Shown: piece after piece, positions 37,247 to 49,700 of the stretch
Layout of the letters: each line of letters starts with the position of its first letter
Numbering within the stretch: position 1 is the first letter of the stretch
NCBI GenBank assembly: GCA_022885665.1
Contig: JAGQDJ010000070.1
Location: 62,001 to 126,000 of the forward strand
Length of the DNA: 64,000 nucleotides
Origin: Triops longicaudatus
Lineage: Eukaryota > Arthropoda > Branchiopoda > Notostraca > Triopsidae
Reading direction: 5' to 3'
The notes under the pieces: model-generated
Database searches by the model: none
What the model was told of the DNA's origin: nothing
Seen by the model: only the letters and a program-made list of their open reading frames with translations
Made by a program: the position numbers and the translations under genes

Positions 37247-37703
37247 GTGAGTTTGCACCCTCCCAACCCCCTTTTTTCTCTTCACTTAACTCCTTTAAAG
37301 CCTTACATAGCTTAGTTCCAAAGCCTAGAATTGAGTGCCGAATTTTCAACGCGAAAAACCCTTTTCGCAGCCTCCGAATCTGTACAATAGTTTTCTCTCC
37401 ATTGTCAATCGTTTCTCCATTCTCTTCCATCACTGCCAATGCAGACAAGTCGCTCTTCATTTTGGCCGATTTAACTCCCACCCCAAAAAGGCTCTTTGGC
37501 CCAGCCAGGCTTCGACACGATAGCATTAAAACGTTTTACTTGGTTGAGCAATCTGAGCCCATCTTCCTTGGAAAAGCATTTCCGTAACTTAATCACATGT
37601 CTTATTTAAGCTCTTATGTGGCGTCGGTGCTGCCTCCTTTCGGTGCCTCCTGCCGCCCACTTTTGGGAGGCTCATTAGCCAGGTTGCCTTCTTCTCAAGA
37701 ACC

Positions 37704-37748
<45 letters not shown>

Positions 37749-40700
37749 AGATTCAACGGTTCATGTAAAGCTTTTCGCCCGAAGCGGCTTTTCGGGGTCT
37801 TGCGGACCTCATTTTCGGTACTTTTGATAGGAATCGCCTTTCCAGCGAGCATAAAAGGCTTATCAGTCCGTAATAAAGAGCCAGAGCGGGGTTTTGAATA
37901 GAAAAGCATCATTTGTCTTGGTTTCCAAGATGCTTTGGAAGGAATAGTTAGGAGTAGTACATGAATGGAGTTTGAACCGAAAAGAGTTGGTGAATTTTTT
38001 ATTTGGCTTTTTATTATTTGGCCAGTGGAAGTGATTATTTCGAGGGATTCTTGTTGGATATTATTGTTGTTTAATGTTGGGTAAAGCGAGGTTCGCGAGA
38101 ATTTGCGAAAAGAGAAGAAATAAAGAAGTTGAAGCGAGGATTGAAGCGAGCGTTAAAATAAAGAAAATATAGCTTTTGTAAAACGTGGATCTATTCAAAA
38201 GCTTTTTGCTCTTAAATTAAAATACACCTTACAAAGCTGTGTAAACATAAGCGCAGAATCGATAGTGAGTCGATTGTGCACAATTTCCCAGAGAAACGAG
38301 AGTAGTACCCAATTTAGGGTGATTTACCCAGGAAAAGGGTTTGCGATCCGCGTATGTCGAGGACCGTGTATTCCATAGCATGGTAAAAGGAAGTGGCCGA
38401 ACCCGCGTAAGACGAGGTAAGACGGTTTCAGTCGGGAAACTTATCACAGCTTTCGAAAATTGTAAAATAATGAACTGAAGTGATATTTCCAAAGAATTTT
38501 AAAACAGTTAAATCTCATAAACACTTGTGAATTTCTGTAATGGTAAAGTTACAAACGTATTATAATGTAAAAATCGATTGTAATGAATAAATGGAGTAAA
38601 TTAACTCTAAAGTGAAAGTATTTGTATATATGTTAATATTTATAATATAATGTGTATAATGTAATACTAGTATCTATATTAATATTTTTCCACAAAATTA
38701 CACAACACTAGTTAGTCTTAAAAAAAAAAACAGAAAAGTAATCTTTTTTTATGGTTTCTCACGATATTCAAACGCAGCTGCATTTTGTAAAAAATATTTT
38801 GTATATAATATTGACTCTGACAATCGAGTAAGGTTTGTTTTAAGGAAAATGGAAAGTTGGACGTAATGTCGAGCTCCAGTTTCCCATCCAATGCGTCAGT
38901 GCAGTGGACACGAACTCGTTTTTGCGTTCTTTATGAGGCGTGGAAATGGTCGAGCAAGAAAGACATTCCTATTTTTCCATTTTGCAACGTCGGAAAAAGC
39001 GTCCAAGCTGGTATTGTAATCTGTCACGCGCTTTTCGTGTCGGAAAGATGCTTTCTGACAACGGAGAACTTCTCCAGTCATGTGAAAAGCCGTTAATCCA
39101 TAGACGTGAAAGGCAAGTCCGAACAAAACGTGAGTTCTCATTCCTTGTCCATTAGCGATATTAGACCGAAAGAGAGAAAAGCGAAGAAGGGATCAAATAA
39201 TAACGGACGAGGGAAACATCGCCTTTGAGTTTTTCACATTGTAGGACGCAACAGCGAATTCATTGGTTAATAACTCAATTTCAACGTTGGGCGAAGAAGA
39301 CAAAGGAGGGGATGACGACACATTAGCCCAGGGACAAATTATACAACGTATAATGCTTTCGAACCAACGCTTGGCCAGACAACTTAGCTGTGTTGGCACT
39401 TTTCAAGCGCTAAATAACGCCTTTAAATACCCACTGCTATTGTTAACAACAGTTTCGTGAAAAAAGAAAACAAATTGACGTTATATGAAAACAAAGGCAC
39501 GTTTCACATACATCGTTTTCTATCTACAATTTATATATAAATTGGCTTTTATTTTTCAAAGCTTTTATTTAAGTGTTTTGTAGTGGTAAAGTCAGTGTTT
39601 CATAGTTTTCCTTTTTTTTTTCTTTTACTCAAGACTCTTTGACTCTTCTTGGTACTCAACTAAGGTCGTAGCAAAATGGAGCTTAAATCCTTTAAGCAAT
39701 TACCCTTTGAATAAAGGTATTATCAGAGAGTAATTTACATGCTTTTTGCTCGAGACAATCAAACGACGGTAAGAAAGGATTTTGTGTAGAATTATCCTGG
39801 CAGGTCATAAATATGGTGGGTTATTGATCCGCAATAGCTTTCTACTAAAAGCTTGCTCTTTAAACCAAAACTCTTTATCCCAGCATTTACGAAACTCTGA
39901 AACTAATGGTATTAAAGTGGAGCTGAGGCGCTTATGGCCAACTTGCATGAGAAATTGGTGTTATTTTCGTGAATATCGCCAGAATTTCTTCAAAAATTCT
40001 GGACAGTAAATTTTGTTAATTTAGTTAGTGAGTTTTGAAAAATATAAATAAGTAAAACCAGCTTCTCTGGAAGCAAACTTTGAGGTGTTTTTAGGGTAGA
40101 CAAAAATCCTGAAAATTGTGCGCAAAAAACGGTTGTGATGTAAAATCCTTGCAGTAAGAAAAGTCTTACCATTGGGAATAGAGAAAGCTTGTAAGACTTA
40201 AAGCCACTAAAGAAGCCAAATGGCTGCTATTTCTTGGGGCAAAATTATCAGTTTTACGTGAATTGGACCACCGTGAGAAGTATTGACCGGTTTTCATCCA
40301 TTACTCGATAGCCATAAAAGTTTGTTAGTTCGATATACTCAAGATTTATGCGACTTTTACTAGAGCTCTTCCAAGTGACAGCCAAACCTCTCGGAAGCCG
40401 AAATCGGGAGCTTTTGGTAGATTGTGGTGTCAAGTGGCACTTGTGGTGCGGTCAGTTGCGCTTTCAGGCTCTGACTCAATACACTCTGCACTGACAAGTG
40501 TATTGAATCGCCCTAGTGGGCCGATGCTTGCTATCGATCACTTGAAATTGCGAATAACTTCAGAGATAAAAAAAATAAAAAATAAATTTTAAAAGATTAA
40601 ACACACACTTGTACGGACAAACTAAAAAATTTAAAGAATTTGTGAAATTAATGAAAATATGAAGAATTTTATGATTATGAGAATTTGTGAAAATAGATAG

Positions 40701-43700
40701 TTATTATTATTATTATTAATAATAACAATAATAATAATATTGTGGATAGCACTATATAGGCATAAGGTTATAAAGTGTGGTTGATTTTCAATTTTAAGCC
40801 ATGCTGCTAAAGGTATTCATAAAGTATTGTTTTCGTGAAGTGGCGAACACAATGTGCTTCTGCGTCTAACACCTACTTTATGGCACAGATATAATTATGC
40901 CATTAGCTTCTGTTACAATCGGTTTTGTGTCTGATGTAGCACCAAGTTTTGTTGCTGAGCGTATTTGTAATTTATCAATTGCTTCTTCGTTCACGCTAAG
41001 TGGCTTGTTATCTTAACGAGCCATAGGGGGAGTGACTTAGCAAGGGCCTCGCTCATTGTAACGCTACACACTGAAAGTTCATTATACCAAAGTCTCCTAA
41101 TTGCTTTCATTCGAGGGACAGTTTGTCTTCCGACACTTGCAGTGTGCTGTCGTAATGATTCCGGGGACAAACCATTCGTAATCGTGTAGGAAATGGCCAC
41201 GCTTCACAGACATTATTCAAGAATAACACTTAACACGGAAATTTCTTGGAATATGTTGACACAATTCATTTGTCAACCAACACTTGAGGATTATTCATAG
41301 GCTTTGTGTGCAAGGAAAAGCCGTGACAAAGACACTGTCAGATTAGCGCGATTAGTTCCACATTGCTTATAACTTGTGCAAGCAAAGGTCAGTGATTTTC
41401 GGGGCGGATTTGCCTTTTGGGGGAAGGTTTAACAGTACTTATGTCAGTGTCACGTGTCGTGGCGAGCCAGCTTGGGCGCCATTTTTCTTAATGGCGTCGG
41501 GAAGTAACTCGCCACCCAGCTTTGTCAGGAAATATCGGTGCTAATCGAGTAGTAGCGTTTTATTCGCTGAAGTCGATTCCTGGGTGATTGAATTTTCATT
41601 GTTGTGACAGCTGGGCTCCGTTTGTTGTAGTCGTGCAGCGAAATTGTGTGTAGTTTCGCCTAATCGCGCGGGAAAGCCGTGCTCAACTGCTCGAGTCGTG
41701 CGGGAAGTCGCGCTTACAGCCCTATTTCCTTTTGTTTGCATGGTTAGCTTTAAAGCTTCTTCACTCCTTTAAAACTTTTTGTTTAACACAAATTCAACAC
41801 TTGTTATATTCATTACTTAACACGTGGTTGAGTCGTTAAAGTCTGCTGGAATTGTTTGAAGACTTTCTGTTAGCTTTAGTCATGCGGGAAGTCGCGCATA
41901 CGGTATTAAGACTTATTTTCGTTGATGGTGCAGTTTGTAGGTCATTGCACCCTTGAGAAGTTGACATGCAGCATGGTATAACTTATATTCTAAGTTTATA
42001 TGTTCATTTGTATTTACTTTTTTCTTTTTATTGGTTTACTTGTTTTTGCCGTATTTCCTTGTTATTTTTTCTTGTCGTTTCTTGTTAACTGCGTAAGAAG
42101 TTTCTGTTTTACTGCGCTGGGTGCCAGTCATGGACAAATTGCCCAGTTCTTCCGCATTGAAAATAGGCATTGGGTTCTGGGCAGAAGACGTCCAAAAAGC
42201 GTCTTTCGATTCCGTTCCGAGGGTCATTTATCAATTGGGCGCTTATGGTGCGGTCAGTTTGTCCTCGCCAGTCCAGCCGAGGGAATTGTATTTTTGTCCC
42301 CCCATATTCTCACTTGCGCCACACATGTGCGCTTCGCAAATAGAAAATAAACTGCATCTTTCATTTCCTATCAGAAAGAGATGCTGACCCTTCAAATTGT
42401 TTTCCGGTCGGTAATGGAAAACGACAAGCGAGTTAGTTCCAACTTCGCAGACCATGAAAACCCCCAGAGATCACCCCTCAACCCTCCTTGTACCCCATCG
42501 TGGCTATAAAAAATAAATGATAAAACATTGTGAAACCGGAAAGCTGAACGAAGAAGCTTTCCATAGACAGAGAAAAATTCCAAATCTATAAATAAAAAAA
42601 AAAAATCAGGTAACCTCGAAACCGCCAAGGCAAGCAAAAATTCTCCCCTACGGAGTTGAATCCTGGGATATTTGCGGAGGCTTTTCTGAATGGAAAACAA
42701 GTTATTCTTTTCGAAAAATAAATAAAAAAGGAAGACATAATAAACACGAAAAGGATAAGGAATAGAAAGTGTCCGTGTTTCTGGAAGCAAAGCTTGTTTT
42801 CCGATTGGATTCCACGGGACATGCGAACACACATATAACTCACACTTGACACCCCTTTCTCCCGCATTTCTTGGGCTACAATGCCTTCCCGATCTTTCAG
42901 TCTTTCCAAGGTTCCAAATTTGCATCGTGCAGCAGCGCCCAACCGGAAAATAAGCTCGGCTGTGATGGGTTCACCTGATCTCGCTTCCCAAATGACCGCT
43001 TGTTTGAGGTTTTTCTCACCTGGGATTGACACAACGCCCAAGAAAAGGCGAAAAAAGCGGAAAACAGTGCGAGACCGGGAATCGATCGAGTTGGGCCAAA
43101 AGAGAAAGTATTGTGTACCGTACGGTGGCACGAAAAGGGTGTTGGAATGGTGAGAAGGTCCTGAAAAAGGCAAATAGCGTCCTCAGGTGGCAGAAGCTCA
43201 CCAAATAAGAAGAAACGGCACGTTCTCGTGCTTCGAGTACTTTGTCTTGTTCATGTCTTGTGGGGACTGTTTTCGGGGGTCAGATAACCCATTTGGCTGG
43301 TGCTGTACGTAACAAATAGCATGATTGATCTTTTATTTCTAATGTATTTCTATTTTTTATTTGCTTTATTTCGACTTGTATTTCTTTGCGTCTGAGTTTT
43401 TATTTTATTGCTTAATCTTTTATTGGGAATTTTTATTTCCAATTTTTTGCCACGATTTTTTGGCGAATTTCAGGAATGCGGAGGAGTTTAAAGGAGGGAA
43501 AAAGTGGTAGACATGTCAAGCGTGTAACGAAACGAAGTTGATTGTTAGGTCACTTGAAGCTGGGAATGTCATGCTGTGGGGAATTTGTCTTATTGAGAGC
43601 AGGAATTCAAGTTTCTTGGAGAGGTCGAGGCTTTGAAGGGGAAGAAATGGAGGAGTTGTGCGAGTAAACTTAAGTGTGTTGGAAGACACTAAGCCTAACT

Positions 43701-46700
43701 AACCTTACATGCGGTTCAGCTACAAAAGTCTTAATACGCCAAATTACATTGATGATCCGCCCAATTCCGGAACGTGAAATCTACCGTCAATACCAAAAAA
43801 TAAAACTGGTGAAATGTTTTTTTATGGACGCTAATTTGATTAGTAATACAATGTTCATAAGTGGTACGTACACGTAGTACACAATTGTCTATGGTTCTCG
43901 TACCCGTTTTTAACCTACACTGTTCTTATTAATCCTTCACTAACGTTCATAAAAAAGATCATAACGTTCACCAAATCAAATAAATTCAAAAGTGTGTTGA
44001 AAAAATGTATTAGAAAAGATCTCTGAAAATATCTAAAAAAAAGTTTTCTTCAAAGACTGCTTACGGAAAGTTTTTGTGCAAAAGATGTCTTTTCGAAACC
44101 TGTAAATGTCAAAAACAGTTATTAATCTTGAAACAGTGCCTTATGCTATGTCGTCTCCCTCTTCTGTTAAGGGTTTTGGGGGCTTTTGGGGGGTTAAAGT
44201 GCAAAACAGGAGTCTAGGGACGTCCACAGGAATTGGAAATAAATTTCGTTCCAATTTCTTTCACATTTTTCATCCAGTCAGGGCTCCCAAATCTTTCTGA
44301 ATACCAAATTACCCTATTGGGAAGCTTTTCTCTCCTGCTACAAGGCTTGGAAACCCTCTTCCCGTGACGTGGCTGCAGATTTATAAGGCAAAATGGACTG
44401 AATCGTAAAATAAGGTTCGAGCTCACGCTTCCGTTATTCGACTCTGTTATTTTCGGATTAATAATGGTCACACTTCTGCCTGGAAGGATTATCCAGGGCG
44501 AACGAAAAATTTATTGGAGAGCTTTTATCGCCTTCGACATGAACGACGGCCTATGTCATGAGAAATAAAAACCTATTTTCCGTTCGCCTTGTTGTGTCTT
44601 TTAAATTTATCCGTCTACTCCTATTTTTGATTTATCTACTTAATTGCAATCATTTATTTATTTTATTTGTTAAGTTGTTTACTTTATTTTATACATTTAT
44701 TTATTGTATTTATTCATTCATTTACTTCATTTTGTTCATTTAATTACTTTATTTTATTCATTTATTTATTTTTGGAATAAGGAAAAGCAGCCAGGGAAAG
44801 CCTTCATGTAAGAATAAAGATCGTAGTGGCAAAAAAAAAGTTTTTTTTTTTTTTTTTTTTTGTCTTCTCGCGCGTTAGAACTTCTTTTCGTGCAACGAAA
44901 GAGAGCCAGAACAATGTCGTGCTCGGGGAGAGAAAGATAGGGGAAAATCACCTTGTTATGGAGAGGGTGAGAACCCCTTCTGGTCATTAGTTGTGATTAG
45001 GGCGCGGAAAGGTCGTGTAGCTCATTCCGGTAGTTATTACCAGCCTCACTTCGTGTCTTAAGTAGGTTTCCTCTGAGCTAGCAGCTTTTTCTCGCAGGAC
45101 TTGGACCCAGAAAGTCGGCAGCCACTGGAGGAGCGAAGCAGGGCGAAGAGAAGGAGAAAAAATGACAGACAGTTCTTGGATTGGCAGTCAAGCTGCGAGG
45201 TGGCCAACGGCTCGTATGTTAATGCTTTGTCTTTTGGGTTCTTTGAGTTGGGTGGGAGAAAAACGGAGCAAGCCACTGTAGGAAATGTCTATGTGTATGG
45301 GATTTTCTTGCTAGACCTTTTGCTTAGCAAGAAAGGCCGAAGATTTGCGTTTCTCCGCAAGAAAGTCGTTAGAAAGGTTTGGGAGGAAGAGAAAAGGTAG
45401 TCGGGAAAGAAAGACAAAGATAAGGTGTGCATTTCTAACCAGAATTGACGGCACTGTGTGAAGAGAAAATTTACTATTTAAACACGTTTCAGTTGGGTTG
45501 AGGTTCGATTCCTTTTATTATTGCTTTAATGAGCAATAAGCGTGTATTTTTTGCACAATTCGTTTATTTTTTAACATTATTCACGAAGACAGGTTGGATG
45601 CACTGGTGAAGAGAGTCATTACTTATGCTTGAAAGTCACAATTCGAGCTTAACTTACAATGAGCCAGAAAAGCATTGCCAGTCGATCAAATGCAAACCAG
45701 ATGCAAGCCTTTTACGACAAAATTTCGGAAACTTTCAGGCCAAATGGGTAGAAAATTGAAACCGAATTTCCTGCAAATGGGTACATTTCTGGAAGACGGT
45801 ACTTTGTGACCCCTTGTATGTACTTGTAAATTGATCGGGGATATAGAATAATGCAAATTGCTCTTCATTTGCAACAGTAGCTTCGTTAGCGAATTAGGGC
45901 TTTATGACGATTGACTTGCAAATTAACTCAGCGGTCTTAATTGAGTTACTAATCTTCCCTGGCAGCTCTCAGTCTAGTATTCGCCATTTTTCTGCCTTTT
46001 TTACGTCAGCACACCAAAAAGAATTATTTTGACTTAATTTTTTAATTTTTAGCCTTATTCCCAGTCATTTTCCCCTACCTTCTTTTTGAAGATTTTTTTA
46101 AATTTATTTTTTATGTATTTATTACGAGCATTGTTATTAATTGATGAATTATCCATTTTCTTTTGCATGGAAACCCGCAGACGGAAGCCGCTGGTTATCG
46201 GAACAGGATATGAACGTTACCGTCGTCGAAAACGAAGCCGTTAAGTTAATTTGTCCCGTGTACGAGTCGTTGCCTTCGGCCTTTTATTCCTTTGAGGTAC
46301 GCGTCAGTTGGAGGCGGTTGCGTCGTGGCGGCCTGCTGCTGCCCCAGACCCCGCCCACCGAGGATGAAGGGAGTCGCAGTACCGGCAGCGCAGCACCCTG
46401 GAGCGTGGACCCTGAAACCGGCGCTTTGCACTTGGTGCGCGTGCAAAAGGAAGACGAAGACTTTTACCAGTGTCTAGTCGCGTTGGTACAGCGACCCACG
46501 ACGGAAGCCGGGTCCTTGCAGTTGTTAGCCACCTCAGAACCCGATTTCGTACCTGAAGACTCGGAAAACGGAGCACTGAAGCCCGCAAGTCGTGAAGCAC
46601 ACGCAGCAGAGGAAGACAGTGACGAGAGCAGAAACCAAGTGGACGAAGGCGACGCGGCAAAAGAGCGAATCGTCCCGACCGAAGCCACCGAAATCGCCAG

Positions 46701-49700
46701 TTTCAGCGCGACTTCCGACGCGCTCAGTTTCGGTGCACCTCAGGAAACGGACGAGGAAGCGACGTTCGCTGATATCGAGAATCTCCTCGCAGAAGAAGGA
46801 TTTTTGCACCCGGTCCGCGCGAGGCGGAGTTTGGTACTGGAGTCCAGTACCCGTGTTTTACGGGGACCCTTTATTTATTTAAAAGTCGAAGGTGTGTGTA
46901 AGACTTGCGTTTTTCTGTTTGCCTCTTGTGTCTTTTATTGGCTGTTTCGTAAGCAGTGATTTGTTAGAATATTTGCTGTGTTTTCCTGATTATTTCAAGG
47001 CTTGTTTATCTATTTATTTATTATTATCATTATTTATTTTGCGTGGTTCGTGTGTGTTTGTTTCTAAGACAATTGCGATGTCGGTCGTCTTAAAAACAAT
47101 GGAAGAAGATAAGATTTGTGGGGTTGACATTTCGACAGCTTGAAAGTTTGATAGTTTCTAAAGGCGCTGTTTCCCGCCACGTGCCTTCGCAATTATTTCT
47201 GACGCGTTGAACAAACTTGGGCAATGATATTGCTGCGGAGCTGCCCGAAATAGCTGGGGAAGACGATGGAGGTTGCAAGAGGGAAAAGATGGTGTGTACG
47301 TGCTTATTAGAAGTTTCGGAAATGGAGCAATGGAAAGAAACGGTATGGGCGTGGAAGTCTGTAGCCATCGTAACACGTGCTACTGAGCCATATCGAAGCA
47401 GATGACCGTGCTTTCGCGTTTTAACTGGTTCTTGTAATATCTTGCCATATCTTCTTGCAATACGGTTGCGAACACAGCGTAAATGATCTGAATACGCATT
47501 GACGAGCGAAACTAGCACCGTAAGCCGTAACACGTGTTCAGATGGCAGTGGCAACGCAGCCAAAGAGGACTAAAAGGGCGATAAAAAATTTCACGGCGCT
47601 TTTTGTGGTTAAGTTGTTCATTTAAACTACTGCGACGCGGGAAATTTAACTGAAGGAATAGGTAAATGGGAGTCAAAGAGAAGCGTGCAGAATTTGAGCG
47701 TCAGTCGGGGTTTCTGGGTGGGAAAAAGAGCTGTTAGGAATTGAAAAACGCGTGTTGAGTCATGAAAAAGGTGGACAATAGATCAAACAGATTGGAAGTG
47801 GTTGGTGAATTTCGTGGCAACTTTCTGTGGTAATTGGGTGGTAAATTCGAGTAGGAAGTCAAGGGCTGTGATTTTTGCACTGAGAGAAATTGTTCTCGTA
47901 AGTTTCTAGAAGAGAAAGCGTTTTTAGGAAAGAAAAGTCTCTGTAAAAGTCTTTAATTCTCTAGCGAAGATAAATCAATAAGCAAAAAAGCGTCTTACGT
48001 TTTAAAATTTGGTCATATGGGCAATTCTGTCCTATTTTCTTAGTGTTATTTATTTCCTTTTTATTTTCTCTTCCAACACTTTAATGAAGTATTTCGATTT
48101 TATTGACAAAGTTTTTAGTAACAAATCCAACTTGGTTACAGTTTTTATTTGACAATATTTTTTAAAATGTTTTTGGAATAACGCGTGTATTGCAAAACCG
48201 AATGAACATTGTAAGTTCGATATCCTATTTTACTTATTGATTTTGTTTATATATGATTTTTTCCCATTTCAGTGTAAGATATTTTTAATTTCGTTTTCAG
48301 GGTTTCTGCTATGTCTTGACTTGTTTACTGTTTCGCTATTTTTTTAAATTGATTTTTTACGAAATGGAAACGTGTTGTGGGAATGGTTTGTGTTAAAATA
48401 CGTTTTGTTTACACAGTGCCGGTATCTTTGACGGAGTTTGGGTGTCCGGCGCGACTTGATTGGGCCAAAGTGGGCGTGTGCCATTGTGCAGCAGTAGGGG
48501 ACCCGCCTCCTGTTCTCGTTTGGGGCAAAGATGGGAAAAAGGTGAGTGTGAAAGAAAAATGAACTGTTTCAGTGCGTCGCCACGTTTCTCATTAGACACC
48601 TTTGAAGAGTTGGAAAGTCGAAATCGCTTTCATAAACATTGCTTCTAAGTTTTTATAGTGTGAATAGCATTGCGTAATTTTTTTAATTTATTAGCATTTT
48701 TTCACAAAGGACAAAAAAACTGTTCATAAAATTTGTGGTGAGAAATTTCGAGGGGTCAATTTTACCTACGCGTCCAAACTAAGTTTAGGAAAGAATTTAG
48801 AATTCATTAGTTTGCGTACTCCAAGTGTAGACGTTAATTTGATTATGTGACTATATACCAATTCGTGGATTAAGTTTGTAGTTCGTGGCCTCCAAAAGAA
48901 ACTCGAACCCAAGAAAATGTCCACAAAATGCAAATCTTGTGTCAAGTTCCGAAAGCTCATAAGAACCGCCCCGAAAAAGTCACAGCTGGGCTTAAGTTCG
49001 TATCTCGTCTTGGTTTGACTTCCAGATCACCGTAAAAAAACATCGTGACATCCCTAGCGCTTTCCAACTTTCGGAACAAAATATGTTCAATCTGGAGGAA
49101 TCTGCCAAGCTTCAAATCTTGTAGCTTTCTCATCGCGTCACTCGTGAAACCTTCCTTAGTTGATGGTGTTTTGACACGTTAGCTTTTCGGTGGTAGAGCG
49201 GTTCGTGCTCGTTTTCTAATAGTTTGAAACATTTGTGAAAAGCACAGTTCGATAGCTTTCTAATAGGAAAAAGTACCTTTCCTTTGCAAAAATTCGTGTA
49301 AAAAGAAGATAAAACCTCGCAAGAATGTGAGAAGCACGGTGGAATCTCCAAATGCGAGAAAATAACACAAATCATGGCTTGACTTCTGAAGCCGTTGTTA
49401 GGCAACTTTAACGAGCATTTGTCGTGTGTGGATGAGCGTATTTAAACCAGGGAATCTTGATTATTGTCAAGTCGTAGAGAGCAAAAGAACGTAGCAATGG
49501 TCGCTCAGAGAATGTCGAAACGGTTTGCATAATTTGTGCACTGTGTTCACAATGGGAGTTGAAAAGTGACGGAGGCTATTGTTTGACTAAAGAGCAAAGA
49601 TTCGTTCAGAACCAACTCGCAGACTCGCATCATGTTGACGATGGGCTGCCATTTGCTAGTTGGATTTTTTGCGTCTCAGGCAAATCGTTTTGCTGCGGAA

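Larger units (their letters stand above)
37247..46180 (+). other. Long first intron of receptor kinase gene (inferred)
   Basis: Nearly 9 kb without a convincing exon. Low-complexity content includes the T36 run at 37708-37743, an AT palindrome at 40698-40738, GCGGGAAGTCGCGC-type repeats at 41660-41903 and a TTTA-rich block at 44625-44775. Frames of 170-195 codons at 42392-43173 on the minus strand have no recognisable content. Further extracellular exons could be hidden here. Confidence 0.45.

Noticed and set aside
37075..37587. 170-codon plus-strand frame as an independent gene
   Set aside because: The frame contains a strong donor at 37247 and only its part before the donor looks meaningful. 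The rest is low-information Ser/Phe/Leu-rich sequence with an open antisense frame. I kept the first 154 bp as a candidate exon only.
42392..43173. Overlapping minus-strand frames of 177 and 195 codons
   Set aside because: They lie inside the inferred long intron. The translations have no signal peptide, domain or splice-consistent partner, and the reading frames overlap each other, so chance is more likely.
47090..47563. 157-codon minus-strand frame
   Set aside because: It overlaps a dispersed repeat copy and has no recognisable motif.
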